This document shows, in pieces, positions 55,570 through 64,000 of a stretch of 64,000 bases of DNA. Positions within the stretch are counted from its first letter, which is position 1, and the number at the start of each line of letters is the position of its first letter. The position numbers and the translations under genes were made by a program. Under the pieces are notes generated by a model that was not told the DNA's origin, made no database searches, and saw only the letters and a list, made by a program, of their open reading frames with translations. This stretch comes from Planctomycetota bacterium (GTDB lineage Bacteria > Planctomycetota > Planctomycetia > Pirellulales > Lacipirellulaceae): positions 1-64,000 of the forward strand of contig JAJRSE010000119.1 in the NCBI GenBank assembly GCA_024278955.1, written 5' to 3'.

Positions 55570-56895
55570 TTAATCCCTCATCATGATTCGCTCGCGGAAT
55601 GCACTCGCAGGCAAACGGACGCCGTTAGCTTCTAAGCGGGTAATAAAAGTTGGACGAATGCCAGTCGACTCGAAGTAACCAACCGCTCGACCATTTTCAT
55701 CCACGCCCTCTTGCTCATATTTGAAAATATCCTGCATGACGATCGTCTCCTGCTCCATGCCCAGAATCTCGGTGATGGCAGTCACCTTGCGTGGCCCACC
55801 GGACAGCCGGTTGACTTGGACGATAAGATCGACCGCACTCGCGATTTGAGCCCGCATTGCTCGCATGGGCATGTCAAATCCGCCCATCATGATCATGGTT
55901 TCGAGTCGAGCGATGGCGTCGCGAGGTGTATTCGCATGGCAAGTAGTTAACGAACCATCGTGCCCTGTATTCATCGCCTGGAGCATATCGAGAGTTTCTG
56001 CTCCGCGGCATTCGCCGATGATGATGCGATCGGGTCGCATACGCAAGCAGTTACGCACTAAGTCGGTGGCAGAGATTCGTCCTTTGCCTTCAATATTTGC
56101 AGGTCGAGTTTCAAGCCGCACGATGTGGCTCTGCTGTAGCTGCAATTCCGCTGCATCTTCAATCGTAACGATTCGCTCGTCGTTCGAGATGAAGCTCGAA
56201 AGCGTATTGAGCAAGGTTGTTTTGCCTGATCCCGTACCGCCTGAGATAATGATATTCAGGTGAGCTTTCATTGCCCCTTCCAAGAGCATCACCATCTCGG
56301 GCGTCATGCTTTTGTAATTGAGCAGGTCTTCGAGCTTGAGCGGATTGGATCCGAATCGGCGAATCGTGACGCTTGGCCCGTCTAAGGCAAGGGGAGGAAT
56401 AATTGCATTCACACGAGAACCATCAGGCAATCGTGCGTCGACCATCGGAGAAACTTCATCGACTCGGCGACCAACTTTAGAAACAATCCGATCAATGATT
56501 TGCATCAGATGCCTGTCATCGCGAAAAGTCACGTTGCTTTTTATCAGCTTACCGTCGCTTTCAACATAAACATCCTTGCAGCCGTTGATCATGATTTCGC
56601 TGACTTTTGCGTCCTTGAGAAGCATCTCTAAAGGACCGAGGCCGAAGGTCTCGTCGAGAACTTCGTCGATAAGTCGCTCGCGCTCGTTGCGATTGAGAAA
56701 TGTGTCTTCGGTATCGCACAGATGTTCGACAACAAGTCGGATTTCGCGGCGTAACACATCGCCTTCCAACTCGCCCACATGCGACAGGTCTAGCTTGTCC
56801 ACAAGCTTCGAGTGAATGCTCTGCTTGAGCTTCTCAAATTCTGCCTTTTTCTCGGGAGAATCCGTGGTCGGCATCGAGGTATTCAGTTGGGTCAT
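55570..56895 (-). CDS. tadA: Tad pilus assembly ATPase TadA/CpaF
   Basis: A 441-residue type II/IV secretion ATPase that powers pilus extension, and probably retraction. The N-terminal helical domain is followed by DEVLDETFGLGPLEMLLKDAKVSEIMINGC, RRVDEVSPMVDARLPDGSRVNAIIPPLALDGP, Walker A GGTGSGKTT (~222-230), the Asp box TIEDAAELQL, Walker B RPDRIIIGECRG and the His box TGHDGSLTTCHANTPRDA. The start at 56895 (MTQLNTS) has AAGGA upstream; the longer frame to 57000 is unlikely. The length is normal for CpaF (~450). Core ATPase residues are intact. Confidence 0.96.
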   Translation of the reverse strand: MTQLNTSMPTTDSPEKKAEFEKLKQSIHSKLVDKLDLSHVGELEGDVLRREIRLVVEHLCDTEDTFLNRNERERLIDEVLDETFGLGPLEMLLKDAKVSEIMINGCKDVYVESDGKLIKSNVTFRDDRHLMQIIDRIVSKVGRRVDEVSPMVDARLPDGSRVNAIIPPLALDGPSVTIRRFGSNPLKLEDLLNYKSMTPEMVMLLEGAMKAHLNIIISGGTGSGKTTLLNTLSSFISNDERIVTIEDAAELQLQQSHIVRLETRPANIEGKGRISATDLVRNCLRMRPDRIIIGECRGAETLDMLQAMNTGHDGSLTTCHANTPRDAIARLETMIMMGGFDMPMRAMRAQIASAVDLIVQVNRLSGGPRKVTAITEILGMEQETIVMQDIFKYEQEGVDENGRAVGYFESTGIRPTFITRLEANGVRLPASAFRERIMMRD

Positions 56896-57135
56896 CGAAG
56901 GAGAATCCTTAGTTCTTGGCTTATCAAACAGCTTTGCGTCATGCAAACATAGCTTACAAGCGGCCAACTCGCCGGATGAACGCTGGTTACCATGACGCAA
57001 AAAGACAACGCCCAGAAGTTACACGGACGGTAACGGTTGTGCGGGGGAAATCATGGGGATTTCCCGTAACCTAAGAAGGCTGCGACACCAAGAGTGTTCA
57101 GCAGCTACCCACCTGAGAAAAGTGGTGAGAGAAAG

Positions 57136-58338
57136 TCACTTCGTGGACCAGAGTCCAAGCCAGCTACGGCTCTTTGAACTCTTTCCGGTGGCATCTTCGT
57201 CATATTCATTACCCGAGATTGCCTCGGCAAGCTGGTTAATCGAGTTGGTAATGCCTGCTTTGGGAGCTTGCTGTAGCAGCGGGACCCCATTATTACGAAC
57301 CTCAACCATGACCCGATAATCGTTGGGGATCTGCCAGAAGATGTCGCGTCCGATCGTCTCCTGGGCTTTTTTGAAGCTAATTTGCCCGTTGTTTTGCCCT
57401 ACTCGATTGACCACGATTTTGACTTTTTTGCGTAGAGCCGGGTCATCGTCGAATGTCATCATAAGACGCACGACATTTCTCAGGCATGGCAAGTCGAGTT
57501 GCGTCACCATCAGTATCTCGTCCGCCAAGAGAATCGCTTCCATGTCGAGGTTGCTATAGCTCTTCGACAAGTCGATTAACACATGGGAAAACGACGATTT
57601 GAGCAAACTCAGAATGCGTTGCAGGCTATCGGGAGTGACCAGCTGGGCGTCTTCTAATTGCACGGGCCGCGGCAACAAGTGTAGGCCGGTGGAATGTTTT
57701 GTGAGCGATTTCTTAAGCAACGTCAGATCAAGGCGAGAAACGTTCTGCGCAACGTCTGCCAAAGTGTATTCAGGTATGGTGTCAAGGAAAACGTCCGCAT
57801 CTCCTAGTGCTACATCAAGATCGATGAGAACCACAGAATTGCGTTTATCGGCGGCCAACGAACAGCCAAGATTTACCGCGACGCTTGATGAGCCAACTCC
57901 CCCGGTCGCGCCTGCGATCGCGATTATGCGACAGCCTTGACTGCCAGCATCGCTTGAACCGGCATTGAGCTTAGCGACCCTCTGTAGAGCCGCAGAAAGA
58001 TCTTCTTCTTTAAGTGGCTCGGTAAGAAACTCCTTGGCACCAGCTCGCATGGATTCGAGGATGAGTCGTCCATCGGTCGAACCGCTAGAAACTAGCAGCG
58101 TGCAATCCGGCTCGTTTGCCGACAATTTTCCAAGCAACTCGACCGCTTTTGCCGGGTCGCTGTCCATCGCAATAAGACCAATGTCAGGCTTCGTTTGCTG
58201 AACGACGTCGGCAAAGAACTCGTAGCGAGAACACTCGGCTTCAAGCCAAACGGTATCCAAGCCGAGAAGAACCGCTTTGAGCGTTTCTCGAGTCTCCTCG
58301 TTTGGATCGACAATAGCTATGCGAAGTACGTTTGTCAT
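57136..58338 (-). CDS. tadZ: Tad localisation protein TadZ/CpaE
   Basis: 400 residues. A receiver-like domain (1-~130: RIAIVDPNEETRETLKAVL, LIAMDSDP, AGAKEFLTEPL) is followed by a MinD/ParA-type domain with GATGGVGSSSVAVNLG, VVLIDLDVALGDADVFL and HVLIDLSKS. The deviant Walker A lacks both signature lysines (compare KGGVGKT), as reported for TadZ/CpaE proteins, which may bind but not efficiently hydrolyse ATP. It places the pilus apparatus at the pole or another site. The receiver lacks an obvious phosphorylatable Asp in the normal position. Confidence 0.9.
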   Translation of the reverse strand: MTNVLRIAIVDPNEETRETLKAVLLGLDTVWLEAECSRYEFFADVVQQTKPDIGLIAMDSDPAKAVELLGKLSANEPDCTLLVSSGSTDGRLILESMRAGAKEFLTEPLKEEDLSAALQRVAKLNAGSSDAGSQGCRIIAIAGATGGVGSSSVAVNLGCSLAADKRNSVVLIDLDVALGDADVFLDTIPEYTLADVAQNVSRLDLTLLKKSLTKHSTGLHLLPRPVQLEDAQLVTPDSLQRILSLLKSSFSHVLIDLSKSYSNLDMEAILLADEILMVTQLDLPCLRNVVRLMMTFDDDPALRKKVKIVVNRVGQNNGQISFKKAQETIGRDIFWQIPNDYRVMVEVRNNGVPLLQQAPKAGITNSINQLAEAISGNEYDEDATGKSSKSRSWLGLWSTK

Positions 58339-58469
58339 AGTTTAACTTCAAATTCTCAGCCAATGAAGTTCTATCGAGAAAAGTAATTTCTCAAAAAAGA
58401 CCGTTCCGCACAGGCAGCAAAGAGGGGAGTCTAAATCATCAATCAAAGGCCTCAAACTTCCGATGTCCT

Positions 58470-60271
58470 CTACTTCTCAATATCATATCCGAGCGGGCCA
58501 ATGAGGCCTGGCGTCACGGTTCGGTTGACCGCCTGTTGCGATGCACTACGAAAGTTGGGTGCGTTGCGACTCAACTGAATGGCACCTGGTTTCTCGGCCA
58601 AGGCGATGTTCGCATCGTCGTGGGGTCGGGAAGAGCTCCAGCCACAGGAGACGGAACCGCATTAGGAGTCGGTTTTAGAACGGGAGCCTGATCGACGGGG
58701 ATGGCCATCGAAGGGGGAGTGGGGTCGACATACGTGTCCGTTTGATTCGGTTGGTATATTCCATCGGAAATTATGGTGGCACTACCCGAGGTGCCGCACG
58801 AGGCACATTGGCTACCGCCCTGTCCGCTGCAACCCTGTCCGCTGCAACCCTGTCCGCCACAACGCTGCACGCCACAACCCTGCCCGCCAAAAGTGCCAGG
58901 TGCACAAGCGCCGCGAGAGGCCACTTCCAAGTGGCCGCCAAAGTAGAGTTGCTGATTGGTAGGCGAAACCGTTTCCATCCCAGGCCCACAAGGCGGCACT
59001 TCGTGGGGGTCCATGCCGCTAACCAATTCGGGAGTGACGAGAATCAAGAGTTCAATCTCGTTGACCTCTTCTTCCATCTTGCGGAAAGCGGCTCCAATGT
59101 AGGGGATGTCGCTTACAAAAGGCAAACCACGCTCGATACCATCGACTCGGGTCTGCACGAGACCCGCCAACGCGAGTGTTTGTCCTGCTTTTAATTCCAC
59201 AGCCGTATCGACCGTCCTAACTCTCAGGGCTGGTACGGTAAAGGAATTGAGAATCACACTCCGAGAATCATCGATTTCGCTGATACGAGGCCGAACTTCC
59301 AGACGGATATTCCCATTACCCAACACGATCGGCAAAAAATCGACCTGCGTACCAAAGGGTTTGTACTCGATCGTGCTTTGTCCAAGTCCTGAAGGAACAA
59401 CAATCGGTATTTCGCCACCCACGTTGAAATGCGCAGGCCGGCCACTGATTGCGACGATCGTCGGATCAGCCAGGATTTTTGCTACATTGTTTTGCTGAAG
59501 CGCGTCAATAATTCCAAAGAAGGAATCACCGCCATCAACTACGCCAAAGCGAAAAGTGTCGCCACTAGCGGCGATTCCGCCCCCCCCGGTAACCGCAGCT
59601 GAATTTATCAGTCCCGAAATGCCAGAAGCAACAAAGTTCGAACCGCTGCTCTGAACCCAGTCGGTTCCAAGACGCCGAAGCTTGGTACGAGAGACTTCCA
59701 TAATCTTCACTTTAAGCAACACCTGCTGGACACCGCCAACAGTAATGTTGTTGATCACCTTAGGAGCGTAGTCCTCGGCCAGTCGAATGATAGGGCTGAC
59801 TGCTTCGGGACGCTCGACAAAACCTTCCAAGACAAGACTGTTGGTGAGGCGGACGACCTTTACCGAGGACTTGGGAAACAACCGAGTCAGCGCGTGCTGT
59901 AGTTCTTGCACGTCGCCATAGATCATCACGTCGATCGAGTAGACTTTGCCGTCTTCGTCCCATAGGTTGACCTGAGTCACACCAGGTTTCCGGGCAGCAA
60001 GCTGAATTTGATTTGCACTGAGAGCCGTGACCGTGACCAAGTCGGGATTATTGACCACCATGCGCGGAATGCGCTTGTCGAGCGTAAGAATCCGACTCGA
60101 ATTGACGGTTAGCTCCATCCGCTCAGAGGCACTCGTGAGATTCCGAACTACGCTAGGCTGAGCACGAGCTTGGCTGCCCAATACAGACAAAAGCGTGGTC
60201 AGTCCGAGAGTCAGAAAGGTAATGGCCGGTCGGCCACTTGTAAGCTTTCGCGGAGTTTGGTTGACGTACAT
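58470..60271 (-). pseudogene. cpaC: Tad outer-membrane secretin (CpaC/RcpA), C-terminal frameshift
   Basis: The outer-membrane ring through which the pilus leaves the cell. It has a signal peptide ending SQARA, a pilus N domain (MELTVNSSRILTLDKRIPRMVVNNPDLVTV), a BON-like domain (~125-190) and a secretin domain (~210-430: GGEIPIVVPSGL, LEVRPRISEIDDS, LALAGLVQTRVDGIERGLPFVSDIPYIGAAF). A Cys/Gly repeat tail (GQGC) follows. The frame stops at 58571 after a spurious end (RTSPWPRNQVPFS). One C is missing in the C run 58622-58625; read in the -1 frame the natural tail continues as PHDDANIALAEKPGAIQLS... to ...TPGLIGPLGYDIEK, stop at 58470-58472. The secretin core is untouched, so the product is likely still functional; the site could also be a sequencing error or programmed slippage. 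Confidence 0.85.
58819..58893 (-). repeat. 15-bp repeat encoding the Cys/Gly tail of the secretin
   Basis: Five imperfect units of CCTGTCCGCTGCAAC (plus-strand reading; the first two are identical). On the coding strand each gives five residues of the GQGCS type. The in-frame 15-bp unit keeps the reading frame when copy number changes. Confidence 0.8.
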
Positions 60272-60384
60272 CCTTGTACTTCCTTCGCATTAGGTCCAGC
60301 GTGTCAGCAACTCCTAAGTGAGTGCTGGCAAAGCCGTATTGAATTCGAGACGTCCGTGCCTCAGACTCGATAGGTTTCTGTTAC

Positions 60385-61452
<1,068 letters not shown>

Positions 61453-61701
61453 ACCCCCCTGGCATGAGGTCGGAGTAAGTTGTTACATGGCTCTGGAGCA
61501 GCGACAAACTGTTCCACCATGGCAAGACCCCCAGTGGGTCTCTCGTTTTCTCCTCAACCTCTCAGACTCGGAAACGGCGTTTCTTTCACCAACAGGCTAT
61601 AGGGAGCTTGTCAGTTTCTTCGGCATAACTGATGTAATTGATCCAGGCTATTCGACCAGATTAAAGAGTTCACAGCTTCTGCACCCTCGCCTGCTAGCAA
61701 C

Positions 61702-62277
61702 TTAGAGCTGCATTCCGTGCCAGGCAAAGTAAGCGATCGAACCAATGGCAATGGGAATTCCGTACGGCAACAAGAACATGCTTGGTTTACGTTCAGCTGC
61801 AATTTTTGCTAGCTTCTCGGGATCTTTGACCGAAGCAATTTCGTCGAGGATATAGAAAAATTGTGCCTGATGCTTGCCCCAGGATCTCTTCCAGAGCACC
61901 ATGCCGATTGCAATCACACCGCCCACGATGGTCGAAACCGCGAAGGCATAGCAAGTGGTGCTACCCCACATCCAAGCTCCCACGCCTGCTAGCAACTTGA
62001 CATCGCCGGCTCCCATACCGCCAATGGCGTAGAGAGGCAGTAACAACGCGAGACCAACGGCAGTGCCGATGAGGCTATAGACGAGCCCTTCCCAACCGGC
62101 GTAAGGCGAGAAGGCAGCGCTGTAGACCCAACCGCTGAGGATCATCGGAAAGGTAATCCAATTTGGTACCTTAAGCTGCAAGCCATCGATCACGGCTGCG
62201 ACAATGAGTGTGATCGTCACAACCCAAACGTGCCAATTGTCGGCAAACTGACTGGTAATTTCGCTGAGTTCGGGCAT
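61702..62277 (-). CDS. tadV: A24-family prepilin peptidase TadV/CpaA
   Basis: A 191-residue aspartic membrane protease that cleaves the Flp prepilin. It has about six helices; catalytic Asp31 lies in VAAVIDGLQLKVPNW and Asp92 in GGMGAGDVKLLAG (the GxGD motif). It lacks the N-terminal methylase domain of PilD, as is usual for TadV. It is the first of the recognised tad genes on this strand; 249 bp separate it from cpaB. Confidence 0.95.
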   Translation of the reverse strand: MPELSEITSQFADNWHVWVVTITLIVAAVIDGLQLKVPNWITFPMILSGWVYSAAFSPYAGWEGLVYSLIGTAVGLALLLPLYAIGGMGAGDVKLLAGVGAWMWGSTTCYAFAVSTIVGGVIAIGMVLWKRSWGKHQAQFFYILDEIASVKDPEKLAKIAAERKPSMFLLPYGIPIAIGSIAYFAWHGMQL

Positions 62278-62329
62278 AGCTAAAATCTCTAACTGAATGG
62301 TGATCGGGAGTTCGTACGCGGTCTTCCGG

Positions 62330-62440
62330 TTATCCGCGGGAAAAAAACAAGCAAGAAATGAGCGTGGTAAAAGCGGCGAAGCAAAAACATGCCAATTGGC
62401 ATGCAGCTGCTATCATCTCTTCAGGTATTAGGTTCATCAT
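62330..62440 (-). CDS. possible 36-residue membrane peptide
   Basis: From ATG 62440 (a second ATG at 62437), preceded by AAGGAAAAAGGGGATC, a plausible ribosome site. The peptide MMNLIPEEMIAAACQLACF... has one hydrophobic segment of about 20 residues and three Cys, then SRG. It lies 53 bp upstream of tadV on the same strand. It is too short to recognise; it could be a real small Tad-associated peptide or chance. Confidence 0.35.
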   Translation of the reverse strand: MMNLIPEEMIAAACQLACFCFAAFTTLISCLFFSRG

Positions 62441-62707
62441 GAGATTTGATCCCCTTTTTCCTTGAAACTGCTTTTGACCAACCCGCAAATGATGCGGTGC
62501 TAACAAACCATAGCTTACGTTTTGCAGAAGCAAGAGGCTCTCGGCCACTCTAGCTTCGATACGACACGCCTCAAAAATCGTTACAACAGGTACGAACAAC
62601 TCCTAGTGCTTTGACAACTCTTAGAATTGGAGGGCTGGCTGACAGAAGTTGTTATCCAGTAGGTTGTTCTGACAGCCATTACCAAAAATTCGCTTAGCTC
62701 CAGGGCT

Positions 62708-64000
62708 CTAATTTGTGGTAAACGGCTTCCCCTCGGGGCTCACGGGGCGAAAAATCAATAGCTTTCGCGAGAGGAGGTCCAAAGGAATGCCAAGGCTCGC
62801 ATCTTGAACAGCCTGGTCTATCACAACTTCTTGGCCGTTGCGCTCGACCGTCAGCGAGATCGAAGGCTGAGCCATAATCCGACGGCGAAGCTCGAACTCT
62901 GTGGCAAGGAGACCTGGCTCAACGTATTTCTTGTTCAGTGCGGCATCGTTACTCGCAAGAATCCGAACAAGGCGGTCCTGGTAATAGTCGGAAATCCTGA
63001 CGGACTCTGGCATGAGCAAATGGTTCCATTCGCCCGCTTCTGTCTGCAGATTGCTAAACATCGTAAAAGAACCTTGTGTTTTCAATCCGAGATACGGGCA
63101 GAGTCCGTTGAAAACTGCTAATGCGATGAGGGCGTAGGACGGCCCCCAGCTTGGGATGCAGTTGATTGTCGAGTCACGCCGCCCTCCTGAAAACAGGCCA
63201 ATACAAGCCAGGCCGCCGAGGCAGGAGATGACGCCCATGGCTATCATCCAGCGTAGCCAAACAATTCGAGGCGAGACTTCTAGCAGAGGAGCTTGTGTTG
63301 ATACTGCAATCAAAGCGATTGAAAGAATCAACAGAACAATCCCTCGGTAGCGGATTAACAGGTTGCAAAGGTGAGGCGATTGCTGCTTGATTTTCCTGAA
63401 CCACTCTCTGAGGTTTTCCTCGAATTCATCAGGCGTAAACAGGTACAGCATCGTATAGACAAGGATCGTGAAATCGTAGACCTTCACCGCCGGCGAAATG
63501 ACCAACGCTGCGTGGAAGAATATCCCGACCAAAATTCCAAGATACCTGGTTCGCCTGGGAATCAACAACAGTGGCACGGCGGTCTCGCAAGCCAAAGCAA
63601 TCCAAGCAACCGCTGGCGGCCATACGAGCCAAGACAATAACGGCATTGCCCCAACTTGATAATCGAACATCTCTCGTGCGACGCTCGCACCGCTGAACAA
63701 GAAGTCGAAATTAAATTTCGCAAATGCCGCATAACCGTAGCAAACTAAGAACAGCAGCCGCGAGACAGGCACCAGGGCCTGCATTAGTCGCTCAGGCGAG
63801 CAATTCTGGCCTTTGAGCCTAATTTTTGCGGCCGTTCCCAGGGCTGCCAGATTGACAAAGAAAATGAGAAGCCAATGGTCGGGGTTGTACGGCGCGTCGA
63901 CGACGACATGCGCCGATTGAAGCAAAGCAAGTACGAGAAACGCCTTTACCGTGGGATCAGCAATCAGCTTCATGCCACAAAGCAAAACCGCACAGCTCAA
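62708..64000 (-). CDS. HTTM-like multi-pass membrane protein (partial at window edge)
   Basis: At least 430 residues; the frame runs to the window edge, so the N-terminus may be missing. At least eight hydrophobic helices are visible (WLLIFFVNLAALGTAA, VSRLLFLVCYGYAAFAKFNFDFL, WIALACETAVPLLLIP, YLGILVGIFFHAALVISP, FTILVYTMLYLF, IVLLILSIALIAVS, WMIAMGVISCLGGLACIGLF), followed by a soluble C-terminal ~130 residues. The FFHAALV helix and overall layout resemble HTTM (vitamin K-dependent carboxylase-related) membrane proteins. The function is unknown. A ~270-bp gap separates it from the small ORF near tadV, so membership in the tad operon is doubtful. Confidence 0.75.
   Translation of the reverse strand: MSCAVLLCGMKLIADPTVKAFLVLALLQSAHVVVDAPYNPDHWLLIFFVNLAALGTAAKIRLKGQNCSPERLMQALVPVSRLLFLVCYGYAAFAKFNFDFLFSGASVAREMFDYQVGAMPLLSWLVWPPAVAWIALACETAVPLLLIPRRTRYLGILVGIFFHAALVISPAVKVYDFTILVYTMLYLFTPDEFEENLREWFRKIKQQSPHLCNLLIRYRGIVLLILSIALIAVSTQAPLLEVSPRIVWLRWMIAMGVISCLGGLACIGLFSGGRRDSTINCIPSWGPSYALIALAVFNGLCPYLGLKTQGSFTMFSNLQTEAGEWNHLLMPESVRISDYYQDRLVRILASNDAALNKKYVEPGLLATEFELRRRIMAQPSISLTVERNGQEVVIDQAVQDASLGIPLDLLSRKLLIFRPVSPEGKPFTTN

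Overview
This 64 kb window reads as chromosomal DNA of a planctomycete, probably of the Pirellulales. The basis is a DUF1559 pseudopilin-like protein, a DUF1571 protein, a 2052-residue alpha-2-macroglobulin, DUF2089 paired with a TPR membrane protein, UvrC without its C-terminal HhH part, rsmH outside any division cluster, and many intergenic palindromes. kdsB and a secretin indicate a Gram-negative type envelope with Kdo-containing LPS. Taxonomy is inferred from gene content, not measured.

Layout. 1-2.4 kb: a truncated REP-type transposase with a REP hairpin, a secreted Cys-rich protein, a protoglobin divergent from an Rrf2 regulator, and tRNA-Gly(CCC). 2.6-9.5 kb: the addB-addA recombination nuclease pair. 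9.5-14 kb: DUF1559 protein, rhodanese and gamma-glutamyltransferase, separated by two nested palindromic elements and a REP pair. 14.2-14.7 kb: RNase P RNA with an expanded P12 arm. 14.9-18.6 kb: glycerate 2-kinase coupled to a membrane-TPR protein with intramembrane histidines. 18.6-22.5 kb: ligA, a small membrane protein and uvrC. 22.8-24.6 kb: DUF2089 regulator and TPR protein. 24.7-29 kb: kdsB and glmS (envelope sugars), a small membrane protein and an FAH-family enzyme. 29-32.7 kb: ffh-rpsP-trmD-rplS-yraN translation/secretion cluster, without rimM. 33-38 kb: an orphan AAA ATPase, an MBL hydrolase, DUF1571 and a sugar transferase that starts exopolysaccharide synthesis. 38.5-44.6 kb: alpha-2-macroglobulin. 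44.7-51.5 kb: NUDIX, cysteine desulfurase with an A-type Fe-S carrier, a 58-codon Flp pilin gene, queA, an AlkZ-related protein, rsmH and an acyltransferase. 51.5-62.3 kb: a Tad/Flp pilus locus on the minus strand (tadV, cpaB, secretin, tadZ, tadA ATPase, tadB, tadC, a secreted protein and a TadD-like lipoprotein). 62.7-64 kb: the edge-truncated gene of an HTTM-like membrane protein.

The main functional block is the Tad pilus: its pilin lies about 4 kb beyond the end of the assembly genes and on the other strand. Most notable observations: (i) the secretin gene carries a -1 frameshift in a C run, leaving its natural tail in another frame; (ii) palindromic repeats are nested inside other palindromes, and one such arm sits in RNase P RNA; (iii) several genes have C-rich repeat leaders instead of a clear Shine-Dalgarno; and (iv) a membrane-TPR protein has four His-bearing membrane motifs and no assigned function.
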